A stretch of DNA of 64,000 nucleotides from Symbiodinium natans. Taxonomy: Eukaryota > Sar > Dinophyceae > Suessiales > Symbiodiniaceae. The translations under genes were made by a program, and so were the position numbers. The notes beneath the pieces were generated by a model. It saw nothing but the letters and a program-made list of their open reading frames with translations, searched no databases and was not told the origin of the DNA. The stretch lies in contig CAJNDS010000155.1 in NCBI GenBank assembly GCA_905221605.1, positions 1 through 64,000 of the forward strand. Direction: 5' to 3'. This document shows, piece by piece, positions 22,641-32,720 of the stretch. How positions within the stretch are numbered: position 1 is the stretch's first letter; every line of letters starts with the position of its first letter.

Positions 22641-25153
22641 ATGTCTGCTGTGCCGCGACTCCTTGCTTGGCAAGCGAATGTGCGCAGGTTTTCGTCGGGT
22701 TGGACAGTGACAGCAAAAGATGGGAAAAGGCCGTGGGATGTTCAATGGCGCCCCGCTTTTTGGACTGGGCTGCCAGTAGAGATGCCAATGCAGCCTCATG
22801 TGTATGTCGGCAGCAATCAAGTGGCCTTTGACTCTATTGCCCGGCTCCTATCGGCTCGAAAACCTTACGAAGCAAGTCCGTGCCAGAAATGTCAAGAGCT
22901 CCAAGTGCAGATGGACGCCAGGACCGTCGACGTAGTTCCTCCTGCATCCGAAGTGTTGTGCCAAGCAGACGATCAAGCTCTGCACTGGAAGAGTATCCAC
23001 AGACTGCTGTAACACGCGCTATTTATCACCATGCCAGGGCATACCTTGCAATTGCAGGGCCTGCCAGAACACCTGGAGAGAAATGTTGTCGCGCCGCGTG
23101 TGCAATTCGCCGAGCTGCGCGAGCTGTAATCCTGGAAAGTACGGTAATTCAGATTGTGCTGTGCTGCGTTGAACAAACCAAGCAGCAACAAGCGAGACTG
23201 GCTGATGAAATGTGGCGCAAGCTAGCAGGTGATGTTCGCTTCCTATTTGGAGGCACGAAGGACATCGAAGCGACCTTGATTGCTCAAACCCTGGCAGAAA
23301 TGTTGTCGGGCTTCGATGGGGGCGATGATGTTCGGAATCGCTTCTTGAGCGTCGCAAAAAGCTTTGACAGCTCTGAAGTTGCTTTGAAACAATTACAGGC
23401 ATCCTTCGGCAACAACTTAGAGGGGCTCCATGCTATGCGGAATGACTTCGACCGCTTCACGGCAGAGATCATTCGGCTAGTCAGCCTTCTGGAAGGAGAC
23501 TGCAACAGCATGCGTGTTCAGTTGCAAAGAACCCTCAAAAGCCCGCGCCAGCGCGTAAACAGAAACATGTTTGGAGGCCTTGAGAACCTCGGGAAGGGGC
23601 GACTGATGGTCGAGGGGGTAAGCAGCACAGGGGAATCATCAAGGGATCACATCGCCACACTGCTGTCCACCTTGGAACATGATCTGTGCGATACCCCGCT
23701 GGCGGCAATGGTCCAGGTTGCCCAGGATGTCAATGATCACATTGTGAAGCAACTCAGTGACAGCGGCAAAGTCCACCTGCCACAAGCACAGGACTGTGCA
23801 CTGGATGAGGTGAATTCATGTTCTCCAGACGAGCCCACCTCACCCACCAAGGTTGTGACTGGAATGTTCCAGGCACTGAGACCGTGTATTTTTGAAGCAA
23901 CGGGCACGGCGAGTACCACTACAGCGGATGCCAGAGGCAGTGGAGTCACCCGAGTACGCAAAGCATCAAAAGGGCTAGAGCGGCTAGAGCCGGAGCCTTG
24001 TGTACCTGCACGAGTTGCCATGTCTCCATCAAGCCCTGTGCGCCCTCCAGTGGATGTCCTTTATGCACGTGCGCAGCTTGCTCGAGATTCGGCTGGCCTT
24101 CCGGTAGCAACATCGGGGATCAGCACCACCTCAGAACAGGCCGCCAAGTTTGCAGCTGTTGGCGCTGCTTCGTTTTCCCCTGAGGCCGTTCAGCATGTGG
24201 CGGAGCAGCGGGTGCAACCGCAACGTCCTCCAAAGCTCAAGCCACTGGACAACGAGCCAGAGCAGTGTCCCAGGGCGGCGTCGAACCGGTCGACCAAGTC
24301 TTCTACAGAAGCAGTGGCAGTTTCAGCGGCATGCATTGTGCCTGGTGTTGTGGAAACTGTTGAGCACAAGAATGCTTATTCACCTTCCGCTTCCACCGGG
24401 TCCACAATCGCAACAAGCATGAGCGTTGGTGCTTGTCCTCGGAACAATACTGGCCCAGATGCGGAACACCATGTATCAGCACATGAGAGCATCGTCGCCC
24501 CTGGTGTTGCAACGATCCGAACGCAGGCGGGCGGTGGCGATACCTCCAGAAAGACTGGCGAGAGGGTCAGTGGGCAGGAGGACGATACGATCCATGGCAG
24601 ACTCCGATATCAAGCAGCTCTAGCGGAACCTGGTCGGTCTCCCGATGTTATGCTTGATCATCTTGACCAAGATGGCACAGGACCCGGACACACATCCCAT
24701 CCTTTGCGAGGCAGGACTCCACCTGAGGAGTTAGCTCGTGAACCGGTCGAGGAAGGGGCTGGGCACACAAGCAGCCAGTCCATGCCACACAAGCTGTCGC
24801 CAACTAGTTTCCGCAGCATGTCGCAGCCAAATTTGGAGGATTGGCAACAGGCCAAGTCTAATTTCGTGAAAAGCCGCGGGGAAGTCAGAGTGAACCTGGA
24901 GCCAAGGTTGCCCGATGTTAGGCCAGGTGCATGCTCGGCATCTACACCACCTACGCGTGATGCGACCGAGAACGGCTTGGTAGCGACTCCGAGCACGTCG
25001 AGTGGCACTAAGGACGGCCGCAGGTCGGCTTCGCTGTCTCTCAACCCTGAGCCTCGACGGCTTCGTCACTCCGGCCCTGGAAGTTCTGGAGAACCTGCCG
25101 AGTTTTCTCGCTTCATCGCTTCCGAGCGTGAAGGCCTGAGGGTTGTTAGTTGA
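22641..25153 (+). CDS. About 801-residue protein, helical N-terminal region and long disordered tail; three exons
   Basis: Proposed exons are 22641-22992, 23038-23120 and 23183-25153. The start is the ATG at 22641 (MSAVPRLLAWQ); an earlier exon cannot be excluded. Intron 1 (45 bases, GT-AG) removes an in-frame TAA. Intron 2 (62 bases, GA-AG) removes another and shifts frame correctly. The summed exon length is divisible by three. Residues 1-145 include a Cys-x-x-Cys (SPCQKCQELQVQ). Residues about 149-290 are helical (LADEMWRKLAGDVRFLFGG onward). From about 330 to the end the protein is Ser, Pro, Thr, Glu and Gly rich with no domain, hence probably disordered. A single 757-codon frame from 22880 also exists, but its first 100 codons look less like protein. 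Function unknown; no family recognised. Confidence 0.6.
22993..23037 (+). other. 45-base GT-AG intron
   Basis: Donor GTATCC after AAGA, acceptor ATGCCAG. It contains an in-frame TAA, and its removal joins DDQALHWK to HTLQLQGLPEHLERNV in phase 1. Confidence 0.5.
23121..23182 (+). other. 62-base GA-AG intron
   Basis: Donor GAGCTG after GCTGCGC, acceptor AACCAAG before CAGCAACAA. GA donors are reported in dinoflagellates. The splice moves the frame into the long third exon in phase 0. Other junctions nearby are possible. Confidence 0.4.
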
Positions 25154-25465
25154 CAATGGGGTACCCTGAGTTTTCCGCAGGCTTTGAGTAATGGGATTGT
25201 GGCAGTCCGGGGCAGGTCGTGAGGCTTCGCAGATGTCGCAGATGTCGGCGACCCCTTTCATGGGGAGCCCTTTGCTGGTCAGAAAGTCTAAGCTGGAAGA
25301 AAGACCTCGGAGACCTTCGCTGGCTGGGACACTTGTCCCGAGCTTGTGCCGAATCTGTTGATGTTGGCTCTTTTGACATCTTCATTTTAATCCCTCATCA
25401 TGTCGCACATGTGTAGCAACTCAACTCAAGCATCTACTCATCCACTTGGGGATTTGTTCGACTGA

Positions 25466-25855
25466 ATGATGATGAGAGACCAAAGCTGGACTGCCCGTCA
25501 GTTGGCGGGAAAGTTGGGCTTGAATTGCAGGCTGCACAACATGTCGAACATGGTGGAAACCGCGCACCACCCAGATGCAAAAAAATGGGACCTCCATGTT
25601 GGGAAAATAGAGGACAGACGGCTTCACATCAGCAAAGTCCTGCCAGAATTTTGTCCTTTGACATGCATCATTGGCAACCGTGTCAGTGGTGGCATGATGG
25701 TTGTCAGTACACTCCGCTGTACAAATCACGTGCCTCACACGCTGTTGCCCGTCATTGCTTCACCAGTGCTTCACCGCCGCACCGGCGGTGTAGTAGCGTT
25801 CCGAATTGTAATGCTGGCTGACATGCGCACTTATCATCAACCCAATTCTTCTTAA
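25466..25855 (+). CDS. Candidate 129-codon frame, unknown
   Basis: Opens with ATG ATG ATG at 25466 and stops at TAA, 25855. The product includes ARQLAGKLGLNCRLHNMSNM and KKWDLHVGKIEDRRLHISKV. Composition is acceptable but the antisense strand is also open (25421-25738), and no family is recognised. It begins 313 bases after the stop of the preceding gene. Confidence 0.3.
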   Translation: MMMRDQSWTARQLAGKLGLNCRLHNMSNMVETAHHPDAKKWDLHVGKIEDRRLHISKVLPEFCPLTCIIGNRVSGGMMVVSTLRCTNHVPHTLLPVIASPVLHRRTGGVVAFRIVMLADMRTYHQPNSS

Positions 25856-25859
25856 TTCC

Positions 25860-26075
25860 CCCTCCTTGCGGAGAGTCTGCTACGTTACCCCAATTCACAC
25901 TCCAATCAAGTCAGCCTCTGGTTGCCTTTTGGGACGACGCTTCCGCTAACTTACTACCAAGCACTTACTGTAGTCACGTATCTCTAGCCGCAGCGGCTTC
26001 CAGTTAATGTCGCTCGCGTGCATCCATTATTCATTATTCCGCACCCTCAGTGGGTCTGTTAGATTTTAAGCACAA
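25860..26075. other. Intergenic stretch
   Basis: No gene or repeat recognised. Confidence 0.35.
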
Positions 26076-26149
26076 CTATGCCCACATCAAGCATTTCCGG
26101 ATGCAACAGCGTAGATATAAGGAGAGATAACGGTAAAAGGAGACAGGAC

Positions 26150-26480
26150 AGGAACATTTTGAGGACAGATAGCTGCCAGGCCAGCAGGCCTCTCTCAGGC
26201 CAGCACTTGCACCGAAAATAGCCGCCCAGGCTGGCGATCTAGCGGGCAGCAGGCCTTTCAGGCCGGTAAAGCAGTGCATACAGAAGTTCTACCTCTGGGC
26301 TACCCTCCACCTGGGGGTAGACATACCCTAGCCCTACCCATACCTTACAGGTAGCCTTAGGGCAGGGGGGTGGGCCAAGGGGAGGTGTACCCCTCCTCCT
26401 TGGGCTTAGGGCCCAAAACTTCTATACAGTTTCTATACCAAACAGTGGCCATACAGCGGCCCGCAGGCCTTTCAGGCCAG
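26150..26480. repeat. GGCCTTTCAGGCC palindromes and a foldback-like segment
   Basis: CAGGCC/GGCCTG words occur in clusters near 26176, 26252 and 26468. Between 26270 and 26440 are opposed words: CAGAAGTTCTACC at the left and AACTTCTATACAG at the right. Inside is a self-complementary core, CCAAGGGGAGG with CCCCTCCTCCTTGG. The arrangement suggests a small foldback or MITE-like element. No transposase present. Confidence 0.4.
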
Positions 26481-26689
26481 CGCACCGCAACATACACTTC
26501 CGCCACGCCCGATTGGGCTTAAGCTTGAAGAGCCACGGAGGGCTCCCCAGGTGTAGGAGTGCTGCTTAAGAGAAGATCATTACTAACAGCCCACCTTGGG
26601 CCCAAGATGCAACATGAAGAAAGCACGACAGAGCCTCAAACAGGCTCTCTGAGCCTTAGGCATACATACAAGGTGGTTTCTACAAAAGT

Positions 26690-26755
26690 AAGAACATAAA
26701 AGCCATAAGGACCCTAAGAATTTTAAGAACCCCAAGAACCTTAAACTAGAGAACG
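26690..26755. repeat. AAGAACCCTAA-type minisatellite, left copy
   Basis: Words such as GGACCCTAAGAATTTTAAG and AAGAACCCCAAGAACC. A similar tract occurs at 27580-27640 (AAGAAACTTAAGAACCCTG), so the two flank the CGCAGAGGGTC array. Confidence 0.55.
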
Positions 26756-26989
26756 CCTGTCCCGAAAGCATGTTGGAGCCACAACTAAAATCTCAGCAAT
26801 TTATGAATTGATAAAACACATATAAAACACGCAATGTATACGAAATCATCACAACATCCACTCATCCATCCATGCATTTTCCATCACAACATCCATGCAT
26901 GCAGCAACGACAACGACAAATCTTGTTGAAAACTCCTCGCCACGTCTTCGCCTGGCCCACACAACGGGTCTTCGTTTTTGCATTTTGAC

Positions 26990-27420
26990 AACGCCAAACA
27001 CGCAGAGGGTCACCGTTCATGCGATCACGACACCCCGAGACCGTCGTTGTTGCGTTTCGACAACGTCAAAACACGCAGAGGGTCATCGATCATGCCATCA
27101 CGACACCCCAAGACCACGCAGAGGGTCGTCGGTTTTGCGTTGTTGACACAGAGGGTCATGGTTCATTCGATCACGACACCCCAAGACCACGCAGAGGGTG
27201 ATCGTTTTTGTTTCGACAAAAAACACGCAGAGGGTCATCGTTCATGCGATCACGACACCCCGCACCCACGCACAGGGTCGTCGTTTTTTGCGTTTCGACG
27301 ACGCCAAAACACGCAGAGGGTCATCGTTTTTGTGTTTCGACAACGCCAAAACACGCAGAGGGTCATCATTCATGTCGTTTTTGCGTTTCGACAAAGCAAA
27401 AACACGCAGAGGGTTGGCAG
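26990..27420. repeat. CGCAGAGGGTC(A/G)TCG tandem array
   Basis: The core CGCAGAGGGTC or a one-base variant occurs about ten times (near 27001, 27074, 27118, 27145, 27190, 27226, 27269, 27312, 27354, 27405). Spacing is mostly 35-50 bp and once about 73 bp. Linker words are shared (GCGATCACGACACCCC, GCGTTTCGACAACGCC). A 154-codon frame reads through it (26978-27442). Copies and linkers both vary, as in a minisatellite. Confidence 0.8.
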
Positions 27421-28044
27421 GTTTGACCAACATATTAGCTAGTTTGAAGAGGAAAACTCACGCCATCCATCCAGGCATCAGCCATCACACCATCCATCCC
27501 ATCATCCATATATCGACGACTCTTCAACGACAACCACCTCCGCTGAAAAACCCTCCGCCATGCATTCGGGAAAAAACCCAAGAAACTTAAGAACCCTGAG
27601 AACCTGAAGGACCCTGAATACAAAGCCAAGAACCCTAACCCCAGGAACAGTGTAGCCTTTTTGCACCATCGTGCTTCAGCGGCTGGGATACTTATCCAAT
27701 GTGGCTTCAGATTTTCCTGTCGCTGGGTGCAAAATTGGAACCAATCTCGAGATTCTCAAGCACCAGGTTAAAAAATCAGCAAGGAGGAAAGAGAGAGAAC
27801 GATTCCTAGTGTGTCTTTTCGTTTGCCGGTTTGCCGTTTTCAGGGCACCTCTTTACGGAAAAAGTGCTCGGGTGTTTTTCCCTGTCAGCCTTATAGGCCC
27901 GTGGGCTTTAGCCATTATTTCTGGTCGAAATCGTTGTCCAAGGGTTGAGTATGGTTGAGTGGAACAAGCAAGGGAGATCAAGAGTCCGAGGGGGTTGTGC
28001 GGAAGTTGGGCACGGGAAGGATATTACCTCAGCATGCTCTCACA

Positions 28045-28160
28045 CTTCAGTGTGTCTCTCTGTGTGTGTGTGTGTGTGTCTCTGTCCGTTTGTCTGTCTG
28101 TCGGTCTGTCTGTCGGTCTGCCTGCCTGCTTGCCTGTCTGTGTGTGTGTGTGCGCGTATG
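28045..28160. repeat. TG / TGTC / TGCC microsatellite
   Basis: GTGTGTGT passes into TCTGTCTGTCGG and CTGCCTGCTTGCC and returns to TGTGTGTG. All three + frames are open across it and none is a gene. Confidence 0.85.
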
Positions 28161-28410
28161 AATGAATCCAAGGAATGCTTCGGAACCGCTTCTTCCTAAG
28201 CCCATGGAACTAAGCCGACGCCCACGCGGATTGCCGGCACCAACTGGACTGCAATCTGCAGCCTTTCTTCTTTAACACATTTGGCATTCTTACAGCCTGC
28301 TCGGGTTTATCTTAGGACGTCATTGAGTCGTTGATCGAGCTACATAAGGCACTGGCGTTACCAACGCGGCAAGCTCACGCTGCAAGCGCACCTATGCTGG
28401 GCCCCTTACG

Positions 28411-28797
28411 ATGCTTTGCTGCAAGTGTATGTCTCGGTGCCATTGCCCCATGTCTTCTTGCGCTGTGCCGAAACTTGCCAAACTTAAGTTTTCGAGTCTG
28501 CAATGGTCAGGTACGAGACCCAGGTCCGTTGACACTGCAAGATACGATTTCAAATCAAACCACGGACCTCTGCCGACTTTAAATGCTGAAATGCAGGCAG
28601 AGGGGCTAAAGACCGAAGAGTTGCACATTGTTGCTACATTGTTGCAGATTGCTTGTTCATTGTATCTTCTCACAAGCTCGACATCGTCCCAGCACACCAG
28701 GCATCTGGCAGCCAAGTGCGTGTACATCAGCGCAAGGCCAGGAACCGAACAAAACATGAATGAAAGATGCATGCATGAAACGTCGGGTGGTTGGTAG
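28411..28797 (+). CDS. Candidate exon, unknown
   Basis: The frame to TAG at 28797 contains SVDTARYDFKSNHGPLPTLN and EMQAEGLKTEELHIVATLLQ. The antisense frame (28392-28877) is also open. The + reading has fewer Cys and Trp and more acidic residues. It lies 0.7 kb upstream of the prominin-like gene. No family recognised. Confidence 0.35.
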   Translation: MLCCKCMSRCHCPMSSCAVPKLAKLKFSSLQWSGTRPRSVDTARYDFKSNHGPLPTLNAEMQAEGLKTEELHIVATLLQIACSLYLLTSSTSSQHTRHLAAKCVYISARPGTEQNMNERCMHETSGGW

Positions 28798-29041
28798 AGT
28801 CTGGTGTACAAGGATGCTGGTAGAGTGACGTGTTGGTGAGACTTTAAGCTTTTGGATCCAGGCGTCCCCGGCGCCAAATGGATCAGAAGAAGAGACTGAC
28901 CTCTTGAGGTAGATTGAGGCAGCGCGCAGTCGGGTGAGAGCTGGCTTCAACAAGCATGTCAGCTAATCATCTCCATTCTGCACAGATGGCCGAGTTTGTG
29001 TTTCACTACCGAAGTTAGTGGTCGTGCTTTGACGAGCATGT

Positions 29042-29329
29042 TTGCACAAGCAGATTTGCGATTCTATTCCTACAAGGCCCGACCAGCTTGAAGCACAAGC
29101 CACTCGCCTTGCAGTGCCAAAGCCACTTGCGCAAGGTGTCAGGATCACGTTTTGCACAGGATGGCCGCTCTTAGGCGGGTACCAAGTCGGCATCCAAAAG
29201 GTGTACCCAGTCCTGGCTCCGAAACTTCACCAACAACCGATAGAGGAGGTTTGTATAGGTTGGAGTGGAACAAAAACCCTGGCTAGTTCAACGTCGGAGC
29301 AGAGGTGTTTGGCGAGAATAGCTTGCTGA
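29042..29329 (+). CDS. Candidate exon, unknown
   Basis: The frame to TGA at 29329 reads SIPTRPDQLEAQATRLAVPK and GVRITFCTGWPLLGGYQVGI. Plausible as protein but without recognised domain or clear splice sites. It ends 190 bases before the ATG of the prominin-like gene. Confidence 0.3.
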   Translation: MHKQICDSIPTRPDQLEAQATRLAVPKPLAQGVRITFCTGWPLLGGYQVGIQKVYPVLAPKLHQQPIEEVCIGWSGTKTLASSTSEQRCLARIAC

Positions 29330-29519
29330 TGCAGCACATCTGTCCATGCGAGATGGCTTACATGAACTTTACATGCATACACTAGTCCTGCACAGCTGCT
29401 ACCCTGCTTGAAGGTCGTAACGTGATGTCGCAACTGATCGTACAATCTGTCTAAGCTTAGACTTTTATTTCAATGAAAAGCAAGACGCTTCGAACAGCCA
29501 GCAAAGTTCCTTGAAGGCA

Positions 29520-31853
29520 ATGCCATCACCCTCACCACTTGTGAGCTGTGCAGTTCTTGTGTATGCTTTGCAGTGCACCTTGCAGCTCTGCAGTGCCCAG
29601 TTGGCCGAGCACATCACGCCGAACAGAATTTGGCCAGAAGATGCACCCATCGACAGCGATTCCCTTGCCACAAGTACCGAGTTTGTTTGCGACCGGGTTC
29701 CTTCTCGCAGACCATCCGTTATTCAACGAGGGCTGGAATATCCAGTTCCGAACTTGGCAAGGGATCCGCCAGGCGGCAGCGGTTCTTTGGCAAACATATT
29801 GCAGGGCCTGCGGCATGAGCAAGTTGGAAACATATTTTCTCAGACGCAGGTGCGCTGTGGCCAGTCTCCATCAGAAGAGCTATCAGACTGTGAACAAGCG
29901 TGGGTGGACTACATCATCTCATTGGCAGTTCCCTATGGAATTCCATTGGCCCTATCGGTGCTTTTGTTCCTCCTGTGGTTCACATGCTGTTTTGTAGCCT
30001 GTTGCAGATGCTGCAGACAAATGCTGTGCTGCAAAGAGAAGAAGGAGCCGACAAAGACATCACGGGTTTACGTCATCATCGGCGTTGTGCTGTGGAGCGG
30101 TGCAAGCGCATTCCAGGTGGCGCTTTGCTCTTCTATGATAGAAGCCAGTCAGACCTTGCACGACTCTGTGAACTGGAGCCTTTGTGTTGCACATCATTTT
30201 GCGGCTGAAGTATTGCACGGTTCAACTTGGTTCCTTGGCACGGAGCCTGCTCTACGTCGATTCAACAGTGTTGGAATTGCTCTTGATGCAGACAGTGTTG
30301 CCAGCAAGACACTTCGCAGGGTCATGGCAAACACAGAGGAGTTTGCCAAAAAGCACGACCTGCTCTTGCGCCGGCTCAGGCACATGTCAAATAATTTGGA
30401 GGCAGTCGGACTCGGCCAAAGACTGTTTGACCATCGCTGCGTCTTCTGTAATTTAGCGATGGGTGCGGATGCGACCGCCTCCCTTCCACCGGGATACCCT
30501 GCAGCCGGACTACTGCATGCTTTGGAGTCAGAAATCGTGGCTTCATCTTCGCAGGCGGCAGCTACCATACGACATATAGCTGCGAGCCATTTAACGAAGC
30601 AGAATCTCACAAATTTGGCACAATCCATGAAATATGCAAACATTTCCTTCAGCTTGTTCAATGAGGCCGTCGTGAAGGAAGCTGTAGCGAATCTATGGGT
30701 CAAGAACCGACCCCACATAGACACTGTGGAATCAATCCGGCACCTGTTGTTTGTGTCTGTGTCCGTTTTGGCTGGTCTTGGTGCGATCATTGGTTGGGCA
30801 GCGTTTCTTCGCACCCGTTTTAAATACGCAAAGATGGGTGAAGACCCTCTTGCGAGGCCTCCCAGCGGGAGGCTACATTTGGTCTCATGGTGTTGCGCGT
30901 TTTTGCACACGGTCCTCGCCTTAACGCTCGGGTCCAGTCTTTTTATTCTCACCATTCCGGTGGCTGAAACTTGCGTATTCGTTCGTGGGGAGTTGCTGAC
31001 ATTCGAAGGCTTGGAACGGTACGCTTCGGTGTTTGGTGTTTATCTTACGGATGAAGACACAAATGAGGCAAGGGCAGCCACTGAGGCTGTGAGGCTTGCT
31101 CAGACCTGCTTGTCCCAAAACCGGACTGGCGACATGCTTTTGGCCATCGGATTGGGTGGTACCAAGCTGGATTTTCAAAGTGAACTCGCCGAGAGTTTTT
31201 ATCAGCTCGATGACCGGCTGGCGGAACCTCCTCTGGGTGTGCAGTCTGGAGATCATCTTCAAAGGTTGGTTGACGCAGCACAGGACTTCGGTGGCACTTT
31301 CTTGCTCGATCCTCTTGAGCCGGACAATGCAACAGGTTCCTATGGGAAGTTGGACCTCGGATCGAATGTAGAAGGCCTGCTTCTGAACTCTGGGCTCACG
31401 CCTGATGATCAGATCGCTCCTGACAGTGTCACATCCATACGTGGCCTCAACACCTATGCAGAGCTCATCGCAGGGCCTGGGCAATACCGGTTTATCTCGG
31501 GCACTTCTGGCGGAGGTTTTGTGATCTCTCCTACTCGGCCCTCGGAATCTGAACTCGAATCGCTGCCAACACATGTTCGCAATGCCCTTCGCTATGCACA
31601 GAACAAGGAGAGGCTGTTGGCTGCAGATGCCCTGCAGTGCAATACAATGTCTGACGATGGGCAGGTTCATGTCCGAGCCTGCGGCGTGGACGAATTCCAT
31701 AACCACATGGTAGCCGAGGCCGTGTTGCTCAAGGAAACAATGGCAGCAACATCTGAGATGGCCAACGCAGTCCAGGTATTGTATCTTGCCTTTCTCGCCT
31801 TTCTTGCCTTTGCAGTTCATGCTTTGATCAGTTTTGTACTTCATACTTCGTAA
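29520..31853 (+). CDS. Prominin-like pentaspan membrane protein, 777 residues
   Basis: One uninterrupted frame from the first ATG at 29520 to TAA at 31853. A signal peptide covers about residues 1-27. Five membrane segments follow at about 132-158, 183-203, 408-431, 454-481 and 750-774. Two large lumenal or outside loops (about 204-407 and 482-749) carry several N-x-S/T sites and Cys residues. A cysteine cluster (CCFVACCRCCRQMLCC) lies just inside the first membrane segment. This order matches prominins: outside N-terminus, small Cys-rich inner loop, two large outer loops, five passes. Known prominins are about 850 residues and act in cholesterol-rich membrane protrusions and cilia. Sequence identity could not be tested, so the assignment rests on topology. 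A pyrimidine-rich GTATTG...TTTGCAG stretch (31776-31815) could be an intron that would remove the fifth segment. Minus-strand frames of 253 and 373 codons are shadows. Confidence 0.6.
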   Translation: MPSPSPLVSCAVLVYALQCTLQLCSAQLAEHITPNRIWPEDAPIDSDSLATSTEFVCDRVPSRRPSVIQRGLEYPVPNLARDPPGGSGSLANILQGLRHEQVGNIFSQTQVRCGQSPSEELSDCEQAWVDYIISLAVPYGIPLALSVLLFLLWFTCCFVACCRCCRQMLCCKEKKEPTKTSRVYVIIGVVLWSGASAFQVALCSSMIEASQTLHDSVNWSLCVAHHFAAEVLHGSTWFLGTEPALRRFNSVGIALDADSVASKTLRRVMANTEEFAKKHDLLLRRLRHMSNNLEAVGLGQRLFDHRCVFCNLAMGADATASLPPGYPAAGLLHALESEIVASSSQAAATIRHIAASHLTKQNLTNLAQSMKYANISFSLFNEAVVKEAVANLWVKNRPHIDTVESIRHLLFVSVSVLAGLGAIIGWAAFLRTRFKYAKMGEDPLARPPSGRLHLVSWCCAFLHTVLALTLGSSLFILTIPVAETCVFVRGELLTFEGLERYASVFGVYLTDEDTNEARAATEAVRLAQTCLSQNRTGDMLLAIGLGGTKLDFQSELAESFYQLDDRLAEPPLGVQSGDHLQRLVDAAQDFGGTFLLDPLEPDNATGSYGKLDLGSNVEGLLLNSGLTPDDQIAPDSVTSIRGLNTYAELIAGPGQYRFISGTSGGGFVISPTRPSESELESLPTHVRNALRYAQNKERLLAADALQCNTMSDDGQVHVRACGVDEFHNHMVAEAVLLKETMAATSEMANAVQVLYLAFLAFLAFAVHALISFVLHTS

Positions 31854-32158
31854 TCGCTGCCTGAGCAGCACGGCTGCCGTGTGTTCCGTCTTGATGGTAC
31901 GTTCTGCACTGCCTGCCAAGCCGTTCAGGTTTGCCAGAGATTTGAAGTCTGAGCTTCTGCCAATTCTGACATCATTGAGGAGCTTGCAGTCCTTGCTGAA
32001 TTGTGCAGCGATGTGACTTGTCACTGCACTTGCTGTCGACATTGGAGTTCATTCTGTTCCAGCACAAGCGGGGGGGGGTACTAGTACAGCACACTCAAGG
32101 TGGCAGCGGGTGGAGGAGTTGGACAGTTCTTTCTGCAATGATATTGCACCGTGGCTGA
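31854..32158. other. 3' flank of the prominin-like gene
   Basis: A short + frame (31834-32016) reads ARDLKSELLPILTSLRSLQS, protein-like; it could be a spliced C-terminal tail of the upstream gene. A short G tract lies at about 32071-32079. Nothing else recognised. Confidence 0.3.
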
Positions 32159-32720
32159 GTGCAGAGCATGACAGTCAAACATTCGTTGGCAGCAGTTCTT
32201 GACGAAGGGTTAAGAAGGCACACTGAAGGCATCGCAGATTGCGGATCTTTGGGGGTCCAAACATCTCAGGCTAATACTATCTCCCGTGGGGCCGCCCAGA
32301 GTATGGCGCAAGCCTTGGCTGCTTTTGTTGGCCTGGTCGTTCAGTACAAAGTCTGGCGCCGACTGAAGGACAACAAGACCTTGCTCGCTGCTTGGCTTGC
32401 TTGCTTTCCAGTCCCAACTGCTCAAGGAAGGAAGATTTGTGAATGCTTTAATGCCTGCGGCTTCTTAGGATGAACTTGACCGCTACGAAAAGAAGCTCCA
32501 GCAACACATGAGACAGCTGATGCAGATGGATGCAGCTCCACAAGAGCAGCTTGGCCTGAGTGTTGGCACACTTTACTTTGAAACAGGCGGTTCCCATTGC
32601 TTGTTGTATTCAACAATCACGACACGCTCCTTTTTCAAAGCGCAAGTCGCATTGGTTCGACTGTCAGCACCGACCAATGCCCTCAAGTTTCGTGTTCACC
32701 GGAAAGTTGACCACGAGTAG
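32159..32720 (+). CDS. Candidate spliced gene with a Gln-rich coiled coil
   Basis: A first segment (32159 to about 32400) reads ANTISRGAAQSMAQALAAFV and VVQYKVWRRLKDNKTLLAAW. A TTCTTAG acceptor at 32468 opens a second frame: DELDRYEKKLQQHMRQLMQM, then DAAPQEQLGLS, probably ending at a GTGTTGGC donor near 32555, though the frame continues to TAG at 32720. The second segment is a clear coiled coil. No family recognised. Confidence 0.4.

Noticed and set aside
22880-25153. Single-exon 757-codon gene starting at 22880
   Set aside because: It would start at GTG, and its first 100 codons are Arg/Ser-rich and less protein-like than the spliced alternative. The exon from 23183 onward is kept.
26990-27420. 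CRISPR-like array
   Set aside because: The repeat is only about 11 bases, varies between copies, and the linkers are themselves repeated. No cas genes, and the context is eukaryotic.
30921-32042. 373-codon frame on minus, and 253-codon frame at 30194-30955
   Set aside because: Both lie antisense to the intact prominin-like gene and have shadow composition with many Arg, Cys and Ser.
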